Source: Ceratodon purpureus (Eukaryota; Streptophyta; Bryopsida; Pseudoditrichales; Ditrichaceae). From it: a DNA stretch of 64,000 nt. Numbering within the stretch: position 1 is the first letter of the stretch; each line of letters starts with the position of its first letter. Both the position numbers and the translations under genes were made by a program. The notes under the pieces are model-generated. The model was not told the DNA's origin. It made no database searches and was given only the letters and a program-made list of their open reading frames with translations. Below are positions 21,795 through 32,886 of this stretch, piece after piece. The stretch spans positions 11,198,267-11,262,266 of the forward strand of contig CM026425.1 of the NCBI GenBank assembly GCA_014871385.1, read 5' to 3'.

Positions 21795-22330
21795 AGAGTG
21801 ATAACTACACGGAAAGCTCACAATTCGACAGAAGATTTTGGCTGGCTACTCGTGACTTAATCTAGGTATGCATTGCATCTAGAAGGTGTTCTTATCCTTT
21901 TATACTGCAAGATTTCTGCAAGTGCTCTCTGACCGTGTGTGTCCCTTGTCTCTTACCTGTGCGTTGTTAATATGTGCAGGTGAAGAATTCTTACTAGATC
22001 ATTGAGAACGCCAATGCCTTGACAGCAGAAAGACAGAATTTAAGGTGTGTTAATTATCGTGGTTTGCTTCGTATACTTGAGCTCTCATAGCAAAACTTGC
22101 TGTGGTCAATAATTAATATTTTAGGTATAATCTTAGTGGGAGGCAACTAAGGATTCGATTCAAATACTGATAGATACATGAACTGAAATCTATACATGCA
22201 ATAGTGGGACACCGAATAAGGAACCCTTTGCAAAACTGATGGGAGTGCGATAGGTTATTTTCTGTGTGAGTGATGATGAACTTCAGTTGGGGAGGTTTGG
22301 AACTCATTATGTGAATTGTTATTGTGTAGG
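21795..22330 (+). promoter_or_regulatory. Duplicated 5' module of F-box gene 2
   Basis: It is collinear with 7965-8390 and, in its first part, with 11036-11265. Shared blocks are AGAGTGATAACT, AGGTATGCATTGCATCTAGA, CCGTGTGTGTCCCTTGTCTC, ATGTGCAGGTGAAGAATT, GAACGCCAATGCCTTGACAG, and TATTGTGTAGGATGGCG at the start codon. An extra 50-60 bases at about 22240-22290 distinguish it from copy 1. Confidence 0.55.
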
Positions 22331-24642
22331 ATGGCGTGTTCAGATGGTAAACTGAAAAGAGAATTCAAGAGTAAGGCAATGAAGAAACTGAGCGACACAT
22401 TTCAAGGGTTTGTGGATTCGCTTGCGGACGAGACTTGTTTCAATTCAGTACTGGATGTTGTTGTGAACCGTGATCATAAAAGGGAACTTACAAACCGGTT
22501 GAAGATTGTGGAAAACCTGGTGAAAAGTATTAGAGAGCAAGTTCCATACATTCAAGAGAGTTTGACGGTATGTGATGAAATCCTCAGTTTGGCATGTGGC
22601 AACTCCGCTTCTCAGGAAGACGTGGTGTGTGCTCCGAGAACGGGCTTGGATGTTGGTGTGAGAGGAGCAAGCAATCCAAACGCAGAGTCCATAGCAGTGT
22701 ATCAGAGACGAGCCCGCCCACTGCGGCGAGGGAACACATGTCGGCATTATTGTAGCCATCATCGAGAGGTGATGGATCATACGTTGTGGAGGAAACTACC
22801 GAGAGAGATGGTGCAACATATTTGTGCATTCCTTCCATTTTCCAAAACGTTAAAGCTGCAGAAGTTATGCAAGCCCTCCTGGGCAAGGATGCCCATGGCC
22901 ACGAATTTCAGACAATCCTGCGATATGGCTCATGACGATTTGTTTGGTATATTGATGGCCAGCGGTTTTGATTCATATCGCATGGCCGTATCAAATTCTA
23001 TGCATACTGAGTGGTTCGATTTGGAATTGTACGACATCCATGCAGATTACTTTGCGGTGAACTACGATGACAAGGGGGTGTAAGCGTGGTAAAGTGGACC
23101 AAAAAAGTGCTTAACTATTTGTCAGTTTCAGCCCTTTTGCAAAAATTGCACAAAAGTGACGGAAAGATGTGATTGAAGTCAATTTTTTTTGCTAATATGG
23201 ATTCTCAACTTGTTTTTCTACAACTTGGAAAAGTTTCGTGCAAAGTAGACACTTTAAAGTTATTGTATGAAGGCTTTAAATCCAAGCAAAGTGAATGCAG
23301 TCATTTGGAAAAGTGAACATAACGGTTTAGGGTTTTGTCCGAAATCACTTTTAATTTTGCGGTGCCTTCTGTATATTTAAGAGGTATTCCAAAATAGTCA
23401 ATTCATATACTCATTAATTGGTTTAGCGTTCCAAAAGTACCGCAAGGATGTTATTTAAGAGGGTCACTTCCACGGTACTTTTTGTCACTTTTTTTTCACC
23501 GAACATTGTTTTTTAAATTGAAAAAAACATCCTCTAAAGACAACAGAGGGCACTAGATGAAGAAATCAAGACTTTGGAAAAGTTTATTTTCATGATTTAC
23601 AACTAGTGGTCAAATTTAGTTTCAATTCAGGATGTTTTTTTTATGAAGATGTGTGTAAGATACCTTGCGACACCCTGAAAAGTGACTAAAATGCTCAAAA
23701 ACTACACCAAAATGCTCAAAATCAACTTTGAGCTTTTAAAAACAGCACACTTCATATTCACTTGTTAGTGGTCACATGTTGCACTTTGTGGTCCACTTTA
23801 TTGTGCTTACACCCAAGGAACTTTTTGCACACGATGGAGGATTGGTGTGCATTCTACAAAGTTGCTTTGGAGGTTATGAACCTCCCAACATTTTCGTGTT
23901 TAATCCATTAACCAGGGATGAAAGGGCTATTCCTCTATCAAGTTTTACTTGTAGCAAGGATATGAATGATACGGATGCCATTCTATTGCAGCTGATAGTG
24001 GATTCAAAAACCGGATGCTACGAGTTGCTTTTGGTGACTCAAAGTGGAAAGTACAGTGGAGAAGGGAAAGTATATTGCTCAGAAAGATATGATTCCAAGA
24101 GCAAGCTCTGGAGTTCATTGGACTCTGGTTTCATATTTGGAGATGGTGTTGTTGATAACGAGCGATGTGAAGTTTACTTTGACTGCTGCTCAAAGCAGCT
24201 ATGTACGTTTGATGGTCAACCTTTTGACGGCAGAGCACTCGAGAGCAATCGTGAATCTCTCACATTTGTGAGAGATCATCGGTTTGAGATTGATTGGGAT
24301 GAATACCGGTATGACCGTTTGCTAAGGGTGTCAGAGAGTGTTTGGGACAACGGATGGATTACGAGATCTACAGAAATATTCCCAATGGAGGAGCCACCAG
24401 ATGGCCTCACAACAAGGTTACTTGCATGTCAACGGTATTTACTTGTGGCTTCAGATGATGCGCCTTCGGATGTGTTTGCGCATCGTCATCAACGCATGCT
24501 CTTGTTCGATAGGAAAACTCGTGAAGCAGCATACGACATTCCGAACTTTTGGAGAGAGTCCGATTTGGAGGATGGTGGCGCAGAGTTTCTACATCGTAGA
24601 GTTCATTTAATGTGTGATCTGAAATGGAATGTTGTTCCTTGA
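22331..24642 (+). CDS. F-box protein, copy 2, with a transposon-derived candidate intron
   Basis: Paralogue of 8391-9980. The proposed exons are 22331-23077 (249 codons) and 23818-24642 (274 codons plus stop), giving 523 residues against 529 in copy 1. The F-box (WRKLPREMVQHICAFLPF) is at about residues 154-190, and the C-terminal β-propeller-like region follows (IFVFNPLTRDERAIPL). Exon 2 codes without interruption down to the conserved CDLKWNVVP end. The two parts are separated by a TIR transposon. Without splicing, translation stops at TAA 23081-23083 after 250 residues. With splicing at GTGTAAG and CCCAAG the frame is restored as DDKG|ELFAHDGG. If the element is not spliced, this is a recent pseudogene with a functional F-box fragment lacking most of the substrate-binding region. 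Confidence 0.8.
23076..23814 (+). mobile_element. TIR element family 1, copy 1, acting as a candidate intron
   Basis: 739 bp, flanked by perfect 4-bp duplications AAGG (23072-23075 and 23815-23818). Both termini are GGGTGTAAGC followed by an inverted core ending AAAGTGGACC. Removing the element and one AAGG gives an open frame (GAC AAG GAA CTT), so the empty site is certain. There is no coding capacity. Copies 2 (25594-26333) and 3 (34987-35612) share the core TIR AGCACAATAAAGTGGACC and the interior. As an intron, the donor lies in the TIR (23078) and the acceptor AG is bases 2-3 of the host duplication (23816-23817). Confidence 0.92.
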
Positions 24643-25593
24643 CAGCGTGGGATTTTAGAGCTTGATCGTGAGGCTCATTATTACAACTACTTAACAGATC
24701 GATACAACAAGCAGCAAATCTTGATGAACATGAAACATGGAGCTAGCTGCAATTTTTGCCTCTGGAGCCGTAGTGGACCGATCCTATGTCACTTGCATGT
24801 AAATGCTTTCTACTTGACATTATAGGTAATGGCACAGACTCTGATGCTATTCGTTTTGTTTTTAACCATCTGCCGGGGTTCAAACTGGAGTATTGCGCAA
24901 TCATAGATGTTGAGAGCATCTTGCGAGGTCTTATTGCGCAACATTGATAGTACAGATGTTCATTTGTGTTTGAGATGTTCGAGAGGAGAAACTACAAACC
25001 TCAACAAATCATTGAAACAGATTGGACATCAATTTGGTTTTTGTAATGGACATCTGTGCGATGATTTCTTGACTGATTGGGTTCATGCATGTCGCAAGAG
25101 AAACTTACGTTCAGGTGTATTGCGATCAAGTTTGCAGATACATTCGAGTTTTAGGTGAAACTTTTAGTATGCAAAATATATGGGTAGTATGTTTCATCAG
25201 TGGATACCATTTGCAAAGAGCGGGTGAAATCATTCTCAATGTCTGTAGTCGTGGGTATGTATATGAACATTTCACAGCTTCTGAATTGGTTGACTCTTTG
25301 ACACATGTTACACAATTTTCGGAAAGACACTTGTTTGTTAATATTTGAAACATGCATCAGATTGTGTTTTGCTTTTTTATTTTTAAATATGAGATGTTGA
25401 TTGAATTGAAATGGTTTTACAATATTGACATCGTCATTCGATGTGGATTCCATAATTAGTTGCTAATATTTTATGCACCAATTACTTGGAATAATCATAT
25501 CACATGTTTGGTTATTGCTCCCAGTTGCTAATATTTTACGCACCGCGTAGAAAACAAAAGTGGATACTGAGAATGTTTGTTTGGGAGGGTAAA
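24643..25593. other. F-box gene 2 3' flank and gene-free DNA
   Basis: About 70 bases past the stop match the 3' flank of copy 1. The remainder shows no similarity; short frames at 24907-25348 lack recognisable domains. Confidence 0.5.
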
Positions 25594-26333
25594 GGGGGGA
25601 AGCACAATAAAGTGGACCACAAAAGTGGACGTCTCATTGTCAATTTCAGCCCTTTTGCAAAAATTGCACAAAAGTGATGGAAAGATGTAATTGAAGTCAA
25701 ATTTTTTTGCTAATATGGATTCTCAACTTGTTTTTCTACAACTTGAAAAAGTTTCGTGCAAAGTAGACACTTTTAAGTTATTGTATGAAGGCTTTAAATC
25801 CAAGCAAAGTGAATGCAGTCATTTGTAAAAGTGGCTGTAAAAGAATCAAAAACTATCTCAAAATCACTTTTGATGAAGTTCAGCCCTCTGTATGTTTAAG
25901 AGGTATTCTAAAATAGTAATTTCATATACTCATTAATTAGTTTAGAGTTCCTAAAGTACCGCCGGGATGTTTTTTAGGAGGGTCACTTTGGCGGTACTTT
26001 TTGTGTGTTTTTTTTTACCGAACATTGTTTTTTAAATTGGAAAAAACATCCTCTAAAGACAATAGAGGGCTGTAAATGAAGAAATCAAGACTTTGGAAAA
26101 GTTCATTTTCATGATTTAGAACTAGTGGTCAAATTTAGTTTCAATTGAGGATATTCTGTTTATGAAGATGTGTTTAAGATACCTTATGACACCTTAGAAA
26201 GTGACTAAAATGCTCAAAAACTACACCAAAATGCTCAAAATCGGCTTTGAGCCTTCAAAAACAGCACACTTCATATTCACTTGTTAGTGGTCACATTTTG
26301 CACTTTGTGGTCCACTTTATTGTGCTCTCCCCC
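25594..26333 (+). mobile_element. TIR element family 1, copy 2
   Basis: 740 bp, in the same orientation as copy 1 and collinear with it over nearly the whole length. The ends are GGGGGGAAGCACAATAAAGT and the inverse of GGGGGAGAGCACAATAAAGT. Flanking 4-bp duplication TAAA (25590-25593 and 26334-26337). Unlike copy 1, its termini lack the GT dinucleotide that serves as splice donor there. It is non-coding. Confidence 0.92.
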
Positions 26334-26349
26334 TAAACTATTATTTTCA

Positions 26350-26440
26350 ATATTTAGCTTCAAATATGGGATGAGAGGCATATTTAGCTTCAAATATGGG
26401 ATGAGAGGCATATTTAGCTTCAAATATGGGATGAGAGGCC
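26350..26440. repeat. 30-bp tandem repeat, three near-identical units
   Basis: The unit contains ATATTTAGCTTCAAATATGG followed by GATGAGAGGC. It lies a few bases after TIR element copy 2. Its multiple-of-three length keeps a chance frame open. Confidence 0.92.
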
Positions 26441-26459
26441 TCGAGTTATTTCATATTGA

Positions 26460-27708
26460 AACCAAATTAAAGTCCCAGAAATTCAAGAAAGTCAGAAGGG
26501 CTTTTTGATAGTTCAGCCTATATGGAGGGGTTAAATTCAACAATTTTGCGTAAGATTTTTATTGGGTGTTCCTTACAGTACAAAGTGTATTTGGTAAAAT
26601 TTACAAAGTCAAATTTCAATTTTTGAGTTCGCTAACACAAATTTTAGTTTTCAAACCCAAATCGGGCAAAAAAAAAACCTTTTTATTATTGACGTTTTTT
26701 TGAGGTATTTTTTTGAAAAATCTGTTCATAATAAAACTCCTATTTATTTATTTTATAGAAACTCCGATCCCTATGTAAGGACCGGCGTAAATGAAGTGTC
26801 CGTTTGTAATGCTAATGACCCGATGCCCATCGGTACAAGGGGAAATTGGAACATTACCACTCACCCCTTTCGAGGATGGACACTATAACTACGCTAGTTT
26901 CTAGTGCCTTGAAGATACCGGATGTGGTATCTCCCCAAAGGGCTTTAAGGTACCCATACAACAAGGTCCAAGGACCCCCCACCATAGTTGGGTGGACTAT
27001 GGTGGTGAGCACCACATGCCGGCGTGTAGATAAAAACTCCTACTCATAATTTCAAGTGACATGTGACCTGAATTGAGACTTATACAAACTGCGCAAGTAC
27101 CATAATTTACAAGGCCAAGCTTCCATTTTCTTCGTAATTTTAGATTTTTTCCTTCCAAAAATTGTAAGTATTTGCGATTTTGCAAATTTTTCAAAAATAG
27201 TTTCTCTTGAAATTCAAAAACTTATAGAGGTACTTACTCATTGTTCATGAATTTGTGAGTTTTATACGATTGACATAATTCATGTTTTATCGAATCTTCA
27301 TTTTTGTATCTTGTTCTAAAAAAAAAAATTGCATGAAGGTTCAAAAAGTCAAACAAGTCATCAACATTTTGCATGGGCATACTCAACTTAGGTTAACGTG
27401 CAAAATGAATGAGAAAATGTTTTGGGTAACAATCATCAAATCCCCGATGTACAAAATAGACTATGTCTTTCAAAAAATGCCCAAATACTTTTGCATCAAC
27501 TCAAAATGTAATAATCTCACTGACGGTGCATATTAAATGGCTCAAATTTTATATGGTGATTCTGATAGTAGGTAGGTTCAAGATCCCATGGTTGAAAGAA
27601 TTAAAAAAACGATAAATAAAGTCACCATGCCTCAATTCCAACAAGGTGGTAGACCCATGCCTTTATTGGTTTTGGAGGTCAAAAAAACGCTTGGATTTTT
27701 AGGGTTAA
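26460..27708. mobile_element. TTAA-ended TIR element carrying an insertion
   Basis: The left half (26520-26690) matches the left half of 641-1576 (GTAAGATTTTTATTGGGTG, CAAAGTGTATTTGGTAAAAT). The right half (27065-27708) matches its right half and ends GGATTTTTAGGG plus TTAA at 27705-27708. About 26745-27055 is unrelated and more GC-rich (CTATGTAAGGACCGGCG, ACCATAGTTGGGTGGACTAT) and is probably a later insertion. The left terminus is not clear. Confidence 0.65.
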
Positions 27709-28062
27709 GGAGGAATTCCAATAACTAAACTCTTCATCTATTTAACCCCACTTGTGTGGATGCAATGAGATCTTGCGCCAAAACACCCCCTTTTACCTTG
27801 TACAAATCAAAACGAATCCAAAGGGTGATTAAATGTTTTGATATGATTAAAGGAATTTGGCATTTATATTTGTTTAGTGCACTGGGATGGAATATGGATA
27901 GTTCACTACACTGATGAGTGTAATTAGTATTTATGATAGTTATCGTAAATAATTATTATCCATGTAAGTACCAAAGTAGATTTATGGTAAAAATCTAATG
28001 TAAAGTAGGACAAATATTGTGACTCACACTGACCAAGTGGTGTACATTCATTTATTTTCTTA
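27709..28062. other. AT-rich gene-free DNA
   Basis: No feature is recognised. Confidence 0.45.
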
Positions 28063-28802
28063 CTAGTAAGGTCCCCGTCGCCCAGACGGGGAAGCACTTT
28101 TTATGGTACTTTAAAAAAATTATCCCATTTCTCTCGTTTCCTCGGGCGATATTATGTTTTTTATTTTTATATATGCCCGTTTTTTTAGTATGTACATAGT
28201 CACAAAAACATAAAAGGTATGTAGGTAGGTAGGTAGGTAGGTAGGTAGGTAGGTAGGTAGGTAGGTAGGTAGGTAGGTATAAATTAGGTAGGTAGGTGGA
28301 AGGATCCCCAGACGGACACTATTCTTTTATACTAGTAAGATCCCCGTTGCCCTGACAGGGAAACTCTTTAATATTTATATGGTATTTAAAAAAAAAATTA
28401 TCCCATGTCCCCCGTTTCCTCAGACACTACCGTACGTCATAGGCCAGTTTGACACCGTGCTGTCGAATAATTAATTCTTTTTTGAGATTTTCAATTTGAC
28501 AGTTCAATTTCCGTGCCAATTTCGGGTAATTTGAGTACCAATATCGTTTTCTACAAATAGAAATTTCCGGATTTTTCGGCACCGGCCGGTGAGGTCGCTC
28601 GACCTAATCACCGGCAAAGGATCGCCGGACAGACAATATTCTTTCATCATATAAATATATAACATAGATATATAGATATATAATATAGATATATAGAAAA
28701 ATATATAGATGACACTAATAGTGAATAGTTGATATCTATGCAAGTAGTGGGTAGGATCGTGGTATTGTACCGATATCAAAAGCATTCTGTTATAGAGGGA
28801 GA
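28063..28802 (-). mobile_element. Helitron family 2: two overlapping or nested minus-strand copies
   Basis: Two Helitron-like 3' ends, read on the minus strand: hairpin CCCCGTC...GACGGGG then ACCTTA then CTAG (28066-28063), and a diverged copy (CCCTGTC...GCAACGGGG) with CTAG at 28335-28332. Each is followed by host T (plus-strand A at 28062 and 28331). The downstream copy probably starts at TCTCCCTCTATAACAG on the minus strand (28802, host A opposite 28803), giving about 470 bp. The upstream copy shares the next 60 bases and the GGATC...GACGGACACTATTCTTTTA-type block, and is interrupted or truncated by the second copy. The hairpins and CTAG are clear; the 5' end is an inference. Confidence 0.6.
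28215..28301. repeat. (AGGT)n microsatellite
   Basis: About 15 uninterrupted GTAG units, then TATAAATT, then three more. It lies inside the upstream Helitron-like copy. Confidence 0.97.
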
Positions 28803-29179
28803 TTAGTACGTACTTGTAAGTTGTGTCCTCGGGACACATACAAAAGGTAGCTAGTCTCAACTTAAAATGATTTCATACCATACCCACTTAAGTTGAGTTT
28901 TAAAATCGTATGTAACAATATGTGTAAAACCTAGTGGCACGTGTTGGACTAATGGGCAAAAGTTTAAGTTCAAATCAAGCATTTTCCTAAAAACAACGTC
29001 TCCTCGTCTCCCTCGTCCCCTTGACTTCCTCCGTCCCTTCGACTCTCCTTGTCTCCTCGGCTCCCTTTTCCCCTCATCCAAATGAGCAAAGAACTAATAT
29101 ATGTATTTTAATATATATTTTTATCTAATATATGTATATAGTACATGAAAAAAATACCCATATCTATATCTATACCATG

Positions 29180-29243
<64 letters not shown>

Positions 29244-29468
29244 TATCTATGTCCGTACCTATGTCCACATCTATACCTATAACCCTATATCTATACACAT
29301 AACCATGTATCAATACTTGTATCTTACCTATATCTATACCTATGCCTATATATATACGATGGGCCTACTTCTCCTCTATCTATATATATAAACTTCCCCT
29401 CGCACTTCTCTACCACTTCTCCTCGCACACACCTGGTCATGCTTCTGAACTGGTTTGCTGGACTTCCC
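28803..29468. other. Gene-free DNA with simple repeats
   Basis: It includes a TC/CCT-rich stretch at 28995-29080 and (AT)n plus TATC-rich tracts at 29090-29400. No gene is recognised. Confidence 0.6.
29183..29239. repeat. (AT)n microsatellite
   Basis: Almost perfect alternating AT run of about 55 bases. Confidence 0.97.
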
Positions 29469-29694
29469 TTAACCTTTAAAGGTCCCTTGGGGATAGTACA
29501 TACGTTGTCGTATAATTGAGATTTGCTACAAACAAGAAACACTATATTCTGATCTTAAAAGCTAACTGCATGGACTTAAATGTCACTTCTCCTTTGAACT
29601 CAAATCTACTAAAGGTGTACACTCATTCCAATACAATCAAAATACGTCGTATTCTAGCAACCAAAATCTGGTTGTTCAAACCTTTAAGGGTTAA
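29469..29694. mobile_element. Small TTAA-ended TIR element
   Basis: TTAACCTTTAAAGGTCCC at the left and the inverse of TTAACCCTTAAAGGTTTG at the right, 226 bp in total. A related right-like end (CGTTTAAGGG) occurs at 29921-29931. Confidence 0.6.
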
Positions 29695-30381
29695 ACGGAT
29701 GACCTTCTTATTGAAAAGGAATGTCACTTGACTGATATTGAGTGACTTCCCATAAACGGTTACAAGGCTTGTACTTCGTAATCCAAAAATATCCGTGTAG
29801 ATACACTCGCATTGATGTAAATTTCAACTTTTGTGTTGAACTTAAACCTAGAAAAGGTCTAAATCCATTACAAATACTAGAAAAATACATTGTTTTGTAT
29901 TGGCGGCAAGGCGCTTTCAGACGTTTAAGGGTAAATATTTAAATCAGATCAATGTGGATATATTTCTTAAATTAAAAACCGTTTATTTTATAGTAAATTA
30001 AAGAGACTAAAACTTTATAATTCAATAGAAAATATATTATCTATTATTGGTAGTTGGAAATGATATGATTTGCTAAAATTACATATTATGTGAAAATATA
30101 GAGAAAGGCCATTATTAATCTAATAGGAACACCATTAGTTTTCCAAAATAGTAAGTTTTCTAACATTAAGAAAACCTTGCCTCGTTTGTGTTTGAAGGCT
30201 TGTTGTGAACAATCTATAATGGGTTCTCTAAATTCGATGTGGTTCCCAACTCACCAAACTTTTGGGCAAAAATGAAAAGTTTCAAATTTATTTTTTATTT
30301 TTTTAATTTTTTTTAATAGTCTCTTACATAGCTCCTCAAATTCAGAATCGACCATAAATTGGTTGATTGGGCTCTTAGAGG
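29695..30381. other. AT-rich gene-free DNA
   Basis: No feature beyond the lone TTTAAGGG end near 29925. Confidence 0.45.
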
Positions 30382-31377
30382 TTAACCCCTAAACATCCTT
30401 GATGCCATCAAGTTGAAAAACGACATTTCGGATGAAGAGCTGAAACTTTGAAGAGCTATAAATTCTATATCTAAAGTCATATTTTGACGAAATCACTTGG
30501 GTTGGGTCCCACGTCAAGTCTACTATTGTGCGGTAAAAATTTCAGACCCAAAAAATGAAGTATGAATTAATGGTATACATTTTAGTGAAGGCAGCATTTG
30601 CTTTTGGGTTTTCAAACATGGGGCTTGTTTTACCATTGCAAGCCAATCAAGTGAAATCCAAAATAGTTTTCATGACTTTTTTTTTTTACATACTAACTCA
30701 CGAACTTAAGATGCATCCCAAAAACTTTCTAGCTGGAAGAGTTTTGATCCAAATACTTTTGGTATTAGATTTGTAATGATGTTTAGAATTAATAATGAAA
30801 AAAAGTAAAAAATTGGATGATTTTTGAGGAGCTATATCTCCTTCCTCCACCGTTGGATTTCAACTTTATTTGGGATAAATTCCAATTAGAGTCTAGTTAT
30901 AGTGGTAGAAACCTTTAGTAAATTGAAGATGTTTTGAAGATATGGCATAGATTTGCGTGCAAAGGGTCTAGTTTTGGACTATTAATCCTTACTAAATAGT
31001 TTAGCAAGAATTACTATTGCAAGACTCTTATTTGAGCAAATATATTTTTTTGATGATATTTTTTGGTTCAAGGGTATTATTGAGATGAAAGTGAACAACT
31101 TTCTATTTGAAAATGCTTTCATTGCAATAGGTCTATTAGTAGCATTTACACTCTTAAGTGAAAATCTTGAGCTTTTGTAGTCCGGTTTGAGGGTACTTTA
31201 TGATCTCGCAATCTATGAGGCTTCATGACTAAAATTTTGATCCACTTGACCTACAATAAGTCTACTACAAGATTGAACAGTTGAGATCTAAATATCTTAT
31301 ATTCTTTTCCATCTATGATGTCTTTTTTTGTAGATGTGTTTTTTGGCTAAATATACCTAAGGACGTTCCGGGGTTAA
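30382..31377. mobile_element. TTAA-ended TIR element, full-length copy of subfamily 2
   Basis: The left end is TTAACCCCTAAACATCC at 30382. The right end is the inverse of TTAACCCCGGAACGTCC, closing at 31374-31377. About 996 bp, non-coding. Related in inverted orientation to 1-545 and 6109-6732. Its right TTAA is shared with the next element. Confidence 0.8.
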
Positions 31378-32316
31378 CCCCTAAAAATCCAGCCGGTTTT
31401 GGAGATTCCAAAACCCGAAACTATCATTTTTGACCACCTTGTGGGAACGACGGTTTGGACCAAAAAACTTTGCTTTTTTTAGACATCCAACCGTAAGATC
31501 TTGTACTTTAACTTCTTTAGAAAATCTGATAAAATTTTCAGCCGTTGGATGTTTATCATCTTAGAGATTGTAACGCTCAAAGTTGCAGCAAAACTTTTTT
31601 TGGACATGGCCCAAATGACATAGTCAAAGTGGTGCAAAGGGGGAGTTGAAGATTGTTACCCCAAACATTTTGCCCATATTATTTTCCATGTAGGTAATCA
31701 AGTTGGGCACCTTCATGCAAAATTTGAGAGACTCATTCCTTTTTTTGGACCTTCATAATTTATTTTTTTCTAAAAGCAGGTCTAAAAACGTTGATATAGT
31801 AAAACATGCATGACGTTACGTATACTTGGTTTTAGAAAAATCTAAACGGTGGTTAGGTGCCTTTATAATGTTTTTATTTTTGGGCGAAATTATTTTTGAA
31901 AAATTCAAAAATCTCAAATTTTGAAAAATTTTGAAAAAAATAATTCAAAAATTACTTAAAACGTTGAAGCTTGTTTTTGTAATTTTTGGAGGTTGCCCTT
32001 GTAAAATTGGTATATTTTTTGACTTGGGTCTCTTTGGAATTTTAGTGGTGATTTTCTTATGAACATAGTTCAAGAAAAAAAAAAAAAAAAAAAAAAAAAT
32101 CTTAAAAACCTAATTTTAAGCTGCCCGTTTTGGACTTGAAACCTAAAATTTCTCTTAAAATTAGAATTTGGCTTTTCAAATTTTACCACATACAATTTGC
32201 AGTACATGGAGCATCCAGTAAAAATATTGGGAAAATATATTAATTTAAACTCTTTCATCTTGGCTGCCCGAAATTGCAAAAAGCGGTTTTGGCTTTCCTG
32301 GATTTTTAGGGGTTAA
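31374..32316. mobile_element. TTAA-ended TIR element, full-length copy of subfamily 1
   Basis: TTAACCCCTAAAAATCCAG at the left and the inverse GGATTTTTAGGGG-TTAA at 32313-32316, 943 bp. Interior as in 641-1576 but inverted. It contains an A-run of about 25 at 32075-32099 and no coding sequence. It abuts the preceding element with only one TTAA between them. Confidence 0.85.
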
Positions 32317-32886
32317 AGGGGCTCTCCAACAACATTCAACAAAGCGTTTAAATAGACATGTATTCGATATTGAGGTGGCTTCACCCATAATTGTCTTTTT
32401 AAGCTCTTGGAGGAAATTGTGAGAGTTAGATGAACTTGAAATAAATATTAATATATAAATCTCAAAGAGAAAATTTTGGGAAAAAAAATGGAAGTGCAAA
32501 TCACAAACATGTTTTCATGAGAATGTTTGAAGTAGATAATGAGTATGGTTCTCATGTTGTTCCTAAGTAGTTAGAGAATTTTTTTTGCTAGATTTACTCT
32601 TTGGGAGCTTTTTGATTGGTTGGATTGCCTTTATTTTAGAATCTGTAACTTTAGGGGGTTTTATGTCAATTTATAAGGGATAGCATTGGATAGAGGTACA
32701 CCATGGGTGAGGCCACAAGTCCTAGAAAAATACTCAAAATCATTAAGTTAACTTTTGATGTCAACTCCACAATTTTTCAAAAGACACTTGTAAGACCATT
32801 CCTAAGCAAAAGGGGTTGGAGGCTACATTCAGGGGAAAATGTTCATTTTCCTTTTCCAACATACTACATTCCGACCTCCTACCTTT
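32317..32886. other. Gene-free DNA with a short inverted repeat
   Basis: GTGGCTTCACCCAT near 32374 is repeated inverted (ATGGGTGAGGCCAC) at 32703-32716, about 330 bases apart. This could mark an uncharacterised MITE. The small frames starting MGEATS on both strands are a product of this inverted repeat. Confidence 0.5.
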
